From: Isoetes taiwanensis
Lineage: Eukaryota; Streptophyta; Lycopodiopsida; Isoetales; Isoetaceae
DNA length: 64,000 nucleotides
NCBI GenBank assembly: GCA_021234155.1
Contig: JAJEKV010000051.1
Location: 4,468,698-4,532,697 of the forward strand
Direction: 5' to 3'
The notes beneath the pieces are model-generated. The model was not told the DNA's origin. It was given only the letters and a program-made list of their open reading frames with translations, and did no database searches. Positions 42,401-53,449 of the stretch are shown here, piece after piece; position 1 is the stretch's first letter; each line of letters begins with the position of its first letter. The translations under genes were made by a program, and so were the position numbers.

Positions 42401-45400
42401 GCTGCTGGAGTGACAAAGAAAACCTAAAGGGTGCTCTTCAAATACCCGAAACGTTATTATTCAGGAAGTAGGCATAGAAAGGAGGATAGATATTGTTATG
42501 GGACCCCAATGGAGTGGGAATTCAAAAAGAATAACATGATAGGAAATACAATCAATTCTGCTAGGAAGTGTAGAAAGCTCTTTGCAGCATTGAAACACAC
42601 CTCTGTGTGTCTGCTATGCTGACTTCAATAGTTCAATCTTCCTAGACTTGCTGATACTGTACCAGCTATATAATGTCATAGATGCTCAGTGTCTCCTCAA
42701 GCTACCAACACCTATGAACATAGTGTAAAGATGCTCAGTGTCTCTATATGACACTAGCAACGTCTTTTTATTTTTATGCCTTGCATCTATCTAAAATAAA
42801 CCTATCCTGGCAAATGGACTTGAGTAGAAGCCAGAAAAAACCCCTTTAAATTAAAAAAAAAAAGGGACTATATGTCACCAAAGTTTTCATTACCTTGGTA
42901 GAGGAAATGATATTGGCAGCGGCGGCTAGTAGATGCATTACTACCTGCAAATACAATATTAACATTTAGAACTCAGTGTTATTGGTTGATTGATATAGAT
43001 GAGCTCAGCTAAATTGCATGCCAGAAGAAAAAGCTATGACAATGCTGAGATTAGAACGATGTTGAGAAGCAAAAGGCCATGCTTACTCTTAGGTTACTAT
43101 GTTTTGCCACACTTGCTGGTTTCCAGATTAACAGATCCATGCTATGTCCTCAATAGACATTGGTTTGTGACAGCCAATGGACCAATGTTAACAGTAACAA
43201 AATGATCTTTCATAAGATGCTGCCACACCCAATGAAGATCCTCCTATAAAGTGCAGAATTAGTTAATCTTTATGTCCACTATTGATAGGTCAACCCCTCT
43301 TAGTTAAACAACACAGTGGAAGGAGACAATGATGAATACATTTTGATGGCTCGCTAAACCTCAAAGTCTGCTTAAAACATTCGACAGAGTGACATGTATG
43401 GATTAATATAAGAAAATTCCTCATATTGGGGAAAAAGACCCTGACATTTTCAATATTGGGATTGTGAACTACAATATATTTCAACCTCAACGCCATGAGC
43501 CCGCTCTGTGAAAGGCACCTAGGTAAATAAAAAGCCATTAAAGTTAAAGTCCTGTTGCAGGAGGACTGGCAGATGCACACCATAAGAGGCTGTTTTCCTT
43601 GGATAAACTGTCCTCTCTTGCTTAAAATTCGTACATAATCTAGAAAGCCATAGAAAGACACCATGAGGACCTGGGTTGCCAAATCCACCTGCAAACATTG
43701 AACATGCTTAAAAGGAATACGCAGAAGCTTCAGAGACCCTCATTCCTAATCAGAGTTATGCCATGTGAAATGCCAGAGCCCACAACGTGACGAAATCCAT
43801 ATCAGAAACTTTCCTCGGTACCTTAACAACAAATTATTGCACAAGCAGGTCACATCATAGGCGTCTCTGAATACCAACAAAAAAAAAGGACATGGCCATG
43901 GTACAAAATGCATTGCTGACTGTTAAAAGTGAGCAGAATCGCCAGGAATAAGAACTGTAGCTGTATTTAAACAGGACTCAAAAAAATCATTGTTGTGACA
44001 GAAAGGTCGTTATATCATCTTCATCATCATTCTATATGTTGCTTAATTAAATGTACCAACATGACCTGTTATCCTTAAGGAGCAGCAGATTACCTGCCAA
44101 TACTCCAGAACTTGAAGGCACTGAAGCTGCTCCAGAGCTCACACCCTAATGATCATAAAATGAATAAATTCTTCTGTACAACAGCCCTAGTGCATAGATA
44201 TGCTATTAGAATAACTATTAATTGCCGGCTGTAAACATAGAACATGATTTTCTTCATGTATATTCTAGTTCACAAACACATAGAAGAGCAAAATCACCCA
44301 ATATCGTTATACCTACCACTTCTGCTGACGACGACACAGCTGATGTATATGTAACCTTCGGCATGCTCAACAAATAGCCAGAATAACTTGGGCTTTGTGT
44401 GGAGGGTTTAAGCTCTATGTTGTGTCCAGGGATGCACCGTTGTAGAAAATCTGGTAGTTAATTAAAGATGTATCTAAATATTGGAATTGAAAATGATTTT
44501 TATCACGTTTTGAATCTTGATAGGGTAGTTTTTAATGGATAATTCTCGATAACTTTCTAAACCTTACCAAAAATTGCATATTGATAATCTGCCCATCTTT
44601 GTTCCTCAGGACTTATATCCGTATATATCAAATAAGACAGGGCATAACTCGAACTTGGAGAATGCTGCTTTGAGACGCTGCTGGGACAATGGGGCAAAGA
44701 TCCAATATCTGTCAAAATATCCTTGTTAGTTGACACGTATGGAGATATGAAAGACAATAAAATACATACTTATAGGAGTCCCAATAGCCTGAACAGTCGT
44801 ATTTATAGTATTTGCAAATGTGGGTGCAACCTGCCCCATGACAACATTGTTGGCAGATGTGATAGGCCCAACCTGATTAGTTACAGCGACCGAACCCCCT
44901 CCAAGAACTGGCACGGGAGGAAAGGATGAATTCTGAACTCCAAAAAGTAGCCTGCATGGTCCCCAATGAAGTTGCTGGGAAAGACGGAACAAGTGGAATA
45001 TTAATACTCTCTTGTGGAACAATCAGGGAAGGCGTAGCTCCTACTGCATTTGAAGGGGCTATAAAGCTCATAACGTTATTAGCAGTAGGGCTTGCTCTTT
45101 GATGAATCCCAAACGCGCTAGAACGATCTGCCATTGTCTGTAAATAAGGAACTGCAGGAGGTACTGGAATTCCCATAGTATCCCCACCTGAAGAATAATA
45201 CTGTCTATAAGGAATCCTAGGTTCTGGAGCATTCTCAAAAATATCTCTTGCTGCCAAAAGGCGACACAGGTCGGCCATAATCAAAACCTCTAGGATCTAA
45301 GATGTCCCTGGACCCTAAACTGTGTCTTCTTAGAAGAGCTCTTGCCTCTGCAATCTCGGCTTCCCTATCTTCATGCCCTATTCTTAATGAATCTAGTATC

Positions 45401-45816
45401 TCAGTGGCATTTCTATCCACATAATTCACAGATAAGGACCTCCGATTTCGATTTTCAGAGGCTTGAGGCAATTCACTCACATATGCAAGCCTAGCGGCCT
45501 GGTAACGATGTGGGGAATCATTTGTTTTCCGAGCAAATTCGACAGAATAAAGTTCCTCATTACTCGACGCATTACCATCTTGATCTCTAAGTGGTTGTTC
45601 GTTGCTGGATTGGGCATTCAGAACGGATGGGTTACTCTGATCAGGCTTCAGATTTGCATTACTTTCTTGATGATCAGAATTGTGGGTGTTTGAATGATGG
45701 GCATGGGAGGACTGATCAGGTGGCTCTTCCAAAGGATGAGCATGTGCCATTGAATGTCGGAAAGAGATCTGGCGGGATGGTATAAGTAAATGAAGCTTTT
45801 CATCCTGCCACATCAT
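38698..45816 (-). CDS. NUP98: Nup98-like nucleoporin, multi-exon gene
   Basis: At least nine minus-strand exons with GT-AG borders. The N-terminal exon (44770-45816) is a divergent FG-type region. Then follow 44568-44708 (PEEQRWADYQ, as in the Nup98 ELRWEDYQ segment), 44317-44450, a small exon 44095-44144, perhaps 42897-42943, 42118-42190 (NPFGTLPAVNEILFKNDRRQ), 41518-41638 (SSLIPRNVLHGTKLRSHSHR), 41311-41434 (IPRE...DPRALVIS) and 38698-39434 with the autopeptidase domain. This order matches plant Nup98, an FG nucleoporin on both faces of the nuclear pore that carries mRNA-export factors. No Nup96 part follows. Two T5-run frameshifts and one in-frame TGA (39073-39075) disturb it. Whether it is functional is open. 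The symbol is by family resemblance. Confidence 0.75.
39435..41310 (-). other. Large Nup98 intron with repeats, one possible exon
   Basis: Contains a 30-base tandem doubling (gagaccgttgtctagacatg, about 40053-40111), two copies of tagccagtccatcctcag at about 39778 and 40004, and a tRNA-SINE-like stretch near 39685 (tggcagctcagtggtaac resembles an A box). The minus-strand frame 40341-40580 (EMEKLPELVGNEQVELVEML) is coding-like and may be a further exon. Confidence 0.45.
41311..42190 (-). CDS. NUP98: Nup98 middle exons (three)
   Basis: Exons 42118-42190, 41518-41638 and 41311-41434. Each has a pyrimidine-AG acceptor on the minus strand (ttttacag, cttttgcag, tatgcag) and a plausible donor (gtaagt, gtacta, gtattt). 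Text: NPFGTLPAV...; EQPLNVKATSSLIPRN...; IPREDFSFVPLEDPRALVIS. These correspond to the linker between the FG/GLFG region and the APD in plant Nup98. Donor positions of the last two are less certain. Confidence 0.7.
44770..45816 (-). CDS. NUP98: Nup98 N-terminal FG-poor exon with two T5-run frame breaks
   Basis: Starts at a candidate ATG (45816), upstream of which another exon is possible. His/Ser/Asn-rich beginning, then NRNRRSLSVNYVDRNATEIL, a charged coiled segment (DREAEIAEARALLRRH), and dispersed FG: SPFGSK, SAFGIHQ, LFGVQNSSF. The donor is ctataa|gtatgt at 44769. The frame shifts at plus 45237-45241 and again at 44942-44946, each an A5 run on the plus strand; removing one base in each makes the reading continuous, and the second would place FG at the junction. 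FG density is much lower than in typical Nup98. Confidence 0.6.
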
Positions 45817-45899
45817 TCTTCAAATCTGTGCCATCTGGCCGACCTTTTTTCCACATCATCCTTCAAATTTCAAGCTATCTGGCACCACTTTTGCCTGGG

Positions 45900-46350
45900 C
45901 TAATTATTTTCCGCATAAGGGTGATCGTGTGTGGCAGCCATTTCCTGCTCGCACTTAAAAACACACAAGGTTGAGATTCCACTAGGGGCAATGGCATATG
46001 GGAGCAAAGCCTCAACTGCCACTTTCTTCAGTGACGGACGATAGGTAGCGACTCCACTAGTGATTCCACTAACGACGCCAGGTTCCCCGACAATTAACCG
46101 AGTATTTTGCAATTAGGTGTGAGCGTTTTCAGTTTTGGGGTAGCGCTTTGTTAACCGCTAACCGCGAGAGTGGAATTAGGGTTGAAGCTCAAGATCTGAG
46201 GTGCCTATCGTCACAGGCATGGTTACCCATAACTCTGCCACCCATAACTCTTCAAAATTGAGATATATAGAGATGATGTTAACATCCCTCGCATTTTCCT
46301 TGAAAGGGAGACATACAAGCTCTTGACATGTACCTAATAAAACCCACAAC
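45900..46350. other. Flank upstream of the Nup98-like gene
   Basis: A 70-codon minus-strand frame (45900-46112) lies here. It could be a 5' exon or leader; no family seen. Plus-strand reading shows nothing. Confidence 0.35.
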
Positions 46351-46378
46351 TTTGCTCCACTATTATGACGTTAAAATT

Positions 46379-46411
46379 CTATCTACCTATCTATCTATCT
46401 ATCTATCTATG
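46379..46411. repeat. (CTAT)n microsatellite
   Basis: ctatctacctatctatctatctatctatctatg, about eight units. Confidence 0.95.
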
Positions 46412-46779
46412 AAAATTGTACAATGATAGTGGAAGCCGCAATTGAAAAGCTCTTAATGTGGCAGTTTAAACGGCGTGGCGGGCCACATGTGCAAGTACAA
46501 TCTTGCCCTTTTACACGTCGTTGCAATACGAGGAAGCCAAATGGACACTTATAAGTTGTTTAAGGCCCAGATTCCACAAATGGCAATGTCACTTCCTCTC
46601 TTGCATTGAAACCGCCATGCTATCTTCCGATTTGTGATTCCATGCCGCTCCAGAAATAATCTGCCGATGTGGCAAATTTTAGAAGGTGTAGTCACTGCAA
46701 TGGCCACCGTTTTATACATGTCAATCTAAGTAACGGAGAAAAAGTTTCTAAAAAATGCCTAGTGTTGTGAAAACCCCTT

Positions 46780-46960
46780 CGCTACACGTCTGACTTTATA
46801 TCTCTCAGCCTGACCCTGCATTTAATTTTCACCCTGGATATCCATTTGCAATCTATAATTTTCTGCCCAATTGGCCTGTCTACTAGCATCAATGTCTCAT
46901 TCTCAATAAGTGATGCAAATTCTTCTCCCATTGCTTATTTCCATTCATGCGTATTGGGTC
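46780..46960 (-). pseudogene. Copia reverse transcriptase start, relic
   Basis: Minus-strand text EEFASLIENETLMLVDRPIG, then DCKWISRVKIKCRVRLRDIK, corresponds to the copia RT opening (EExASLxxNxTWxLVxxPxG...CKWVFKVK). Downstream ETFSPLLRLT-like text is weak, and the catalytic YVDD box is not seen. Confidence 0.75.
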
Positions 46961-47329
46961 CATTTAACATCTCAACAACTGATTGAGGTTCATCTGGCAT
47001 GCATACGTTGTAAAGTGTTGCAAGTTCTTTTCTGTGGGTTTCCACTATCTCTTACTTCTTCTTACTGCCGAACTATTTTCAGCTGCTCCATGACTCAGAT
47101 CTGTTACTGCACCTTCCAGCTTTGATATATGGCATCCACGTACTCATTTTCACTGTCTCGACATTCCAATGCATCTGCTGATTCATTTATATTCTCTTCC
47201 TCATGAGATTCAAGCTCTGTCTCCCCTGCCTCTCTTGCGATAGGTCTTGAGTTTCCTCATGATCATCCTCGCCTTCCCATTCCTCATCCAAACCATATTG
47301 TCACATGTTTGTTGCTTGCCCTTTGTTCC

Positions 47330-47547
47330 TTTCTAAGCCGAACTGAAGTCATTCTCATCAAATATCACGCTCTATCTATTAAAGATGCACCCTGAATTTG
47401 GTTCCAATAGCCTGTAGCCTTTGTTGTTCTTGCAGTAGAAAGAATATACATTTTGTACTTTTCTCTAATAGCTTCCCTTCCTTTCTTTCCTCCTTGGTTT
47501 TGTGTGCACAAACGTTGCATCCAAAGATGCGCAGATGCTCAACATTT
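47330..47547 (-). pseudogene. Copia integrase end, left of the LINE
   Basis: Minus-strand NVEHLRIFGCNVCAHKTKEE, the conserved HLRxFGC segment, followed by a linker. The reading continues across the LINE into the part at 49.1 kb (GGIVPNVE), confirming a split by insertion. Confidence 0.8.
47538..47547. repeat. LINE target-site duplication, left copy
   Basis: ctcaacattt, identical to 49103-49112. Confidence 0.85.
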
Positions 47548-49102
47548 TTTTTTTTTTTTTTTGAAGGATGAAAGCCAAAGGTTTAGTAATCAGATAAAAA
47601 GTACAAAATTTACATGTCTCATCTAACTATGTAAGCAAAAAAAGATGCCACAAGAGCACGGGCCTGGAGCACAATGTACTTACTCCAGAATAGGAGACTA
47701 ACGATAAGAATCAATTCGAAGATACTGAATCCAAATGCATTCCATCATTTTTTATTCAAGGAAGGAACATGCATAGGCTGTCAATATCTTTTTCTAGGCC
47801 ACTGTAATAACACTGCGTGCAGATGAATTAATGCCCTAAAAGATGTGGTGTCTGCAATGCTCCCATATCGACCATAGGAGCCAACCGGAACCAAGATAGA
47901 ATACGCTTTGTTTAGCTGGAAGCCATGCGTTGGGATAGGATGCCAAAAGGATGCATCGGCAGTCTAGTGTACTGTTAAACAAACCTTGTAGCCAGGACCA
48001 CGCTGGTTGAACCTTTGGACAATCAAAGAGACAGTGCTCAAGAGTCTCAACGACTGAAAGGTAGAACAGGAATACTGCAGATATGCGAGGATCATAGCGA
48101 TGTCGGAAGGCATTAACCCGCAGACACCTGTGGATAACCTGCCATCATGGTGGAGCAATCTATCCCAAAGCCATCGCCATGTACGACACAAAGTGGGCTG
48201 TGGAACCTGTAGATGTCACCCATCTGACAACTGGAGGGGTTGTGGTGCTAAAAGAAGGCGATATACTGATCTGATAAAGTGCTTGCCTTTGTGAATATTT
48301 TCATGACAGTCCCATGGCACCCTTTCAGCAACACCAACTTGCACTATAAGAGGCAAATTTTATGCGACCTCCTTCCATAGAGACACATCCCAACGAGAGA
48401 GCAGGAACTTTGCCTGAAATTCAGGCCAACACAGTAGGTGACCCGCTTCATACCATGCTTGAATAGAGACAACACCTGCAAGAACCCACTGTCGCTGTGT
48501 ACGGGGATGAACTGATGCTGCCAATGGAGGTGTTGAGGGGTCTGGAGGCAGTGATGCCCACCACCATGGAGTCTTCAATAGGGTGTGGATAGAGGGGCAT
48601 GGCCAGAAAAGATGTTTGACTGTGTTCCATGCTGTCAACAAGCCACATAAAAATGGAGAAGCGCTTGGAAAAGGCTGCATAGTATGAAATAATGCATAAG
48701 GTAGGACTGGTTTGACAGCCTTCTTACCTAGAGGGATACAGTGACCAAGAGCTTATCTAAGAAGGGCGAAACCCGGAGAGCCATCCTCACCATTTAGGAG
48801 TCTCCGGATGATCTTTGAAATAAGAACTTTGCTCTGCAAGTAAGAAGTCCATCATACCCGCACCACCGCCCATTTTGAAGGATGCACCGACCAAGCCACC
48901 TTAATCACAAAGACCTTCCCTCGAGACTACCCCATAAAAGTTACGAACTATTGCAATGACGCTTTGATCTCGTGGGGCTAGCAAGAAGGATGCCATATAA
49001 ACATGGATACTACTAAGGACCGACTTGGCCACTATAATGCGACTTCTAAGAGACAACTTTACGAGACCACTAGAACAAGTGCTTCTCCAAATCCTTAATG
49101 AT
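47545..49102 (-). mobile_element. 5'-truncated LINE inserted in the copia integrase
   Basis: A T18 run (47545-47562) is the poly(A) tail of a minus-strand element. Inside, from 5' to 3': the end of the reverse transcriptase (KLSLRSRIIVAKSVLSSIHV, then VIAIVRNFYG, 48901-49102) and a zf-RVT region (48360-48680: CGLLTAWNTVKHLFWPCPSI; 47964-48191: WLWDRLLHHDGRLSTG). Most of ORF1, endonuclease and RT is absent. Ten-base target duplications flank it. Frames are interrupted. Confidence 0.9.
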
Positions 49103-49112
49103 CTCAACATTT
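49103..49112. repeat. LINE target-site duplication, right copy
   Basis: ctcaacattt; matches 47538-47547. Confidence 0.85.
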
Positions 49113-49780
49113 GGTACTATGCCACCCAAGCTTCTCAGGTACTTCACCTTCCATTGCTTTAGTTGGGAGACGATTAATGCGATATACTGCCACATTTATC
49201 GCTTCAGCCCCGAACTGCGCATTGATCTGATGTACATGCAGTAAACTTCTGGCACATTCTACCATTGTTCAATTTTTTCTTTCGATGACTCCCTTTTGTC
49301 GATGTTCATATGGAATTGACCTTTCATTCCTTATGCCCTCTTCTTGAAGCATGTGCTCAAATTCTCCACCACGATCTATTCGATTTTTACTTATGCACAA
49401 AGCTAGTTTTCCTTTCCACTTCATTTTTCCATACTCTAAAGCACTCAAATGCTTCCGATTTGCTCTTGAAAAATTGCAACTGATGATGTTTCTCGTATAG
49501 TCATCTACGATAAAAAAAAAAATATCTCTTAAAAGACATTTTTCTAGCTAGTCCCTAAAGATCTAAATGAATCAAACTCAATTTTCTTGTAGGACAATTT
49601 GCTTCCTACTTTGCATATGCTTTTCGATGGTGCTTTCCAAACACACAGCCTTTACAAATGCCTATTTCAGATTTCTTTGAGACGTCAAACTTCTCTAGCC
49701 ATGCCTTTGGTTGCAAGTAACTTCATTGATTTTACATTGATGTGTCCCAATCTCTCGTCATGCCAAGTCTGACCTGTGCA
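49113..49780 (-). pseudogene. Copia GAG-pre-integrase and integrase core, relic
   Basis: In minus-strand order: TWHDERLGHINVKSMKLLAT (GAG-pre-integrase, about 49698-49772), RGGEFEHMLQEEGI and GVIERKN (integrase core with the D and E of the DDE triad, about 49270-49390), then ARSLLHVHQINAQFGAEAIN. Frame breaks and stops are numerous. Confidence 0.85.
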
Positions 49781-50478
49781 GCTATCAGAACCTCCCATCC
49801 TTTGCCCAACTGCCACAATTGTCTTATCTTGTGCTTTGCAAATACATTTCTTGTTGCAAAAAGTGATTTTATATTCTGCATCAACTAATTTTGAGATTGA
49901 AAGTAGATTTTCACTTAATCCAAGGACATATAATACGTTATTGAATTGTGTTTTCTAATCTTACAAATGTACTGTGATCCTTCCTACTCCAACGATCCAT
50001 AGTCTTCCCTTGTCAGTCGTTTTAACTCTTCTAGGTATGAGACTTGGTGTTAAGTCATCAAACCAACCCATATTCCCTGTGGTATGATCTGTGGCTCGAA
50101 ATCCATAAATCATTCTCCAACATGCTCCTGATCCTTTCTTATGATCAGCGCTTTATATTTGTACTTTTCATACTTCCAAACCATTGCCCAAATTGCTGTA
50201 ACTATCATGAGGATCAGCCATGTGTACCTCAAAGATAGGACACATCCCATTCTACTTTAGCGCAAAATCCTGCACTATTAGAGTCATCTGAATCAGACTC
50301 ATCAGAGGATTCTGTGCCCCTGTTTACGTCCAACTTGTTAGCCATGGGTTTTCATTTTTTCTTTCCATATTCTGTTTCCAATGCTCCTCCTTTGCTTTTT
50401 CCTTGTTATCTTTTGCTCTTTTGCCATTCTTTCTGTCATTTGATTATTCCTTTGCTTCTTGTTTCTTCAAATTTCTAG

Positions 50479-50520
50479 ACATTCTTGAGTGAAATGGCCA
50501 ACCTTATTGCAGATGTAACA
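50479..50520 (-). pseudogene. Copia gag zinc knuckle
   Basis: CYICNKVGHFTQEC, a perfect C-x2-C-x4-H-x4-C knuckle. Neighbouring gag text (NKMIGRLKIAS, SFEVANISKEAFAYLKN) extends to about 51040, where the nested segment begins. Confidence 0.9.
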
Positions 50521-51049
50521 CATCCTTCTTTCTTCACCAGCAAAGAAGGCATTTACATCTCTGATGCTAGTAGACTTTTCCATTTTCTTTCTTTGTTTTT
50601 CTCCTTCTTCTTGAAGAATGGCTGCACACACTCGATCTGAGGTGACATATTCTTGTCATCCAAGTGAGGCTCGGATCCCATGATATTTTCCTGAAAGGTC
50701 TGCTATCAGTGCTGCTGATATCATTTCATCATCAACCACCTTATATCCATTGTCCCAATTTGATCACAAGATTGTACCTTGCCAATAAAATCAGCCACAG
50801 ATTCATTTTCCTTCATTCTTGTAGTAAATAAGGCTTGATACAAGGTTATCAAGCGCGAGAATTGATTTTTGGCAAAGATAGTTTTTTAAGTATGCAAATG
50901 CTTCCTTTGAGATGTTGGCTACCTCAAAACTTGGAATGTGCATATTGTATAGGAATTATGATGCAATTTTTAGCCTTCCAATCATTTTGTTCCCACTTGT
51001 CAAGTTCAACCCATTTACTTGTATCAACATCAGCCACCTCTTAGTTTTG

Positions 51050-52885
51050 AGTTCTTGGCTGGCATACGTCTTGCAACAGCAACAATCCATGACTGCCGGA
51101 TGTTACAGACCTGCCATGCTCAAGATCATGAAACAAGAACAAGAGGGGACAAATATATACACAAAACATAGAAAATTTGCTCCAAATGAGGCTCTTTAAA
51201 TTTGAGATCAAACCTGAATATATCTGAAGAGGCTCTGGTCTAATATAGTGTAGACCGCAAATTTGAGCCTTACATCTAGCTAAAATCTAAGTCATAAACT
51301 TATGCTAACCTAAACATGTCAAGTGTAGGCTGCCACCGCTGACACCTAACATGTACATAATGTTAACCACTAGGTGGTTAACACTGCCTTCCCCTAAAAG
51401 TTTTTAGCGCAAAAACATGTACACTTTTATAAGACAAGTCCGACAATGCAACATGGTGCCACTGCCAAAAGAAGAGCGTACAGAGACGGTGCCAGAGCTA
51501 GCTTTAGAAAATTGAAATCCCAATATGAAGAGAAAACTATGGGACCGGACATGGTAAGAGGATTCTTTCTTTCGATTTGCTTGATCAAATGGCAGTGGCA
51601 AAGACATGGTTGTGTAAATATCGTCTGATGCAGATGTGAAGTGCAAAATCTAGAAAGTGCGAAGGCTATTCTTGAATCTGCCCCAACTCATCTAACATCT
51701 GTGGTAATCCATAAATCCATAAACTATTTAACTCTCAAGTATTAGCGGAAGCCGTGGAGACCAAATCACACTGTGTACAGAAAAGCTGGCTTATGCTAAT
51801 AAAAGGGGATTGCAGAAGAAAGCCTTGAAAATAAACAGCAAGTAACTCGAACTGTCATGTAGAGTTGATTTTTGATGAGGATATAGAACTTGTTGTACAG
51901 GTGCTATAACTTATCACCATATGGGCTCAAAGGGGGCTAGCCAAGTGCTCGCCCTCTATAAATAATTTGAAAAAGAAATCTTCATGAAAAACTTGAGGTT
52001 TGCAGATGCATACGATGCAAATATTCCCGTTGCATTTGCTACAAAATATCTTTGGGTGTGCAAAAGCACGATTTTTGATAAATCAAAATAAAATAGAAGA
52101 TCGCAAGAAGAGTCATAAGATTTCTGATAATTTTTCAGCAGATAGAAGATAAAGAGATCAAATACTGGATTTTCCTTTTTTTTAATAATCTTGCAAAGAG
52201 GAGTGATGTCACCATTCCAAAAATCCTTAACTGCAAACTGTGCTTGCTGCACCTAAAAACAGAGCTTTGAAAGCAGTTAAGAAGATTAAATGATCAGGTA
52301 CATTGGGGCATCATTAGTTGGTTGGACCCGAACAACAATTAAAGCAAAAGAAGCGAGGGCCGGACAAAATCAGCGCGTCTTGGTTGAGCAAATTAAAAAA
52401 GGGAATCTAAAGGGTTGATAGTAGGGTATACAAAAAGAAATTTTCAAAGGCAGGTGACTCATGAGGCAGCAAGACAATAGCGAGAGCGGCAAGGCTACAA
52501 AGAAATGATCTTGAAAGCCGAACCGGCATAACGTAGCCAATGGTAATTTTGAGTTTTAGCAACATATGTCTTGCGTGGCCGATCCATGATCGTCGGATGC
52601 TACAAGCCTGCCATGCTCAAGATCATGAAACAAGAACAAAAGTGGACAAAAATATACATAAAATATGGAAAATGTGCAGCGAATGAGGCTCTCCAAATTT
52701 GGGACCAAACCTGAATATATTTGAAGAGGCTCTGGTCTAATATAGTGTAGACTGCAAATCTGAGCTCTACATCTAGCTAAATCTAAGCCGTACAGTTATG
52801 CTAACCTAAATATGCCACGTGTAGTCTGCCACCACTGACACCTAACATGTGCACAATGTTAATCACTAGGTGGTTAACACTGCCA
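51050..52885. mobile_element. Segment bounded by ~340-base direct repeats, nested in copia gag
   Basis: 51050-51393 and 52556-52882 are direct copies at roughly 85-90 percent identity by eye (shared: tgccatgctcaagatcatga, gaagaggctctggtctaata, aggtggttaacactgcc). Between them is about 1.16 kb without coding text. This layout fits a short LTR-type (TRIM/LARD-like) element or a duplicated insertion. The copia gag reading stops at the left repeat and resumes to the right of 52885. Confidence 0.6.
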
Positions 52886-53011
52886 CCTTTGGTTTAGCTT
52901 CAATTCCTGGAACATAATCTCATAGTCCTTTTCCTGATAGAAACCCCCAGAACCTTTATGAACGAGATGTATACATTTATAGTCTAACTTTTCAATCTGA
53001 TGTTTCTCCAT
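52884..53011 (-). pseudogene. Copia gag N-terminus
   Basis: From ATG at 53009-53011 on the minus strand: EKHQIEKLDYKCIHL, then YEIMFQELKLNQRW, the usual start of copia gag shortly after the primer site. It is cut at the nested segment. Confidence 0.6.
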
Positions 53012-53240
53012 TGTGACAAGATTGCCACCAAATATTCTCAGAATTATATGAACAAGTTATCTTGGGATCGCTCCTCCTTGGATCTGTGACCTGATCACAA
53101 TGGCTTCCTCAGAATCGTCAAGATTCTTACTCTTTTCCAAGGTTTTACGATTGCTCCTTCTTAGATCTGTGACCTATCCACAATCACTTCTTCACGGCTT
53201 TTCCTTGGGGGTGAGATTTTACTCTTGATGCTCTTCCTCC

Positions 53241-53253
53241 GGCTCTGATACCA
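53241..53253 (-). promoter_or_regulatory. Copia primer binding site (initiator tRNA-Met)
   Basis: Minus strand TGGTATCAGAGCC, the classic plant copia primer site complementary to the tRNA-iMet 3' end, five bases inside the LTR edge. Confidence 0.9.
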
Positions 53254-53258
53254 TATTA

Positions 53259-53449
53259 TGAAAGTAGATGGAATAAGAATACTCAGCGTAAATGTGACGT
53301 TCCACGTATTTATACGGTCTACTATACGGGACACGTACAAATACAAGCACGTCACTCCCTAAAGGTACGCTACCATGGGGGTATGGGAACTTAATTGCAA
53401 CCTAGGGGGTTACCTTACAAAGGATTAAATTAGCTATGCTAATTTAACA
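53259..53449 (-). repeat. Copia 5' LTR
   Basis: 191 bases on the minus strand, TGTTAAATTAGC...CTTTCA. Contains a TATAAATA promoter box about 65 bases from the primer-site end (plus strand tatttatacgg, about 53309). The outer boundary is inferred from the TG...CA rule only, since no second LTR was found for comparison. Confidence 0.65.

Larger units (their letters stand above)
46400..53449 (-). mobile_element. Ty1/copia retrotransposon, 3'-truncated, with two nested insertions
   Basis: Read on the minus strand: 5' LTR 53259-53449, a tRNA-iMet primer site, gag, GAG-pre-integrase, integrase, RT start. The integrase-before-RT order is copia. It is split by a LINE (47548-49102) and by a repeat-bounded segment (about 51050-52885). 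RT remains only at its beginning, near 46790-46950, and no 3' LTR is found, so the 3' half is deleted or too decayed to see. All frames are broken. Confidence 0.85.

Noticed and set aside
45463..45785. Plus-strand frames opposite the Nup98 N-terminal exon
   Set aside because: They are antisense shadows of the minus-strand exon, which has splice borders and continuity with later Nup98 exons.
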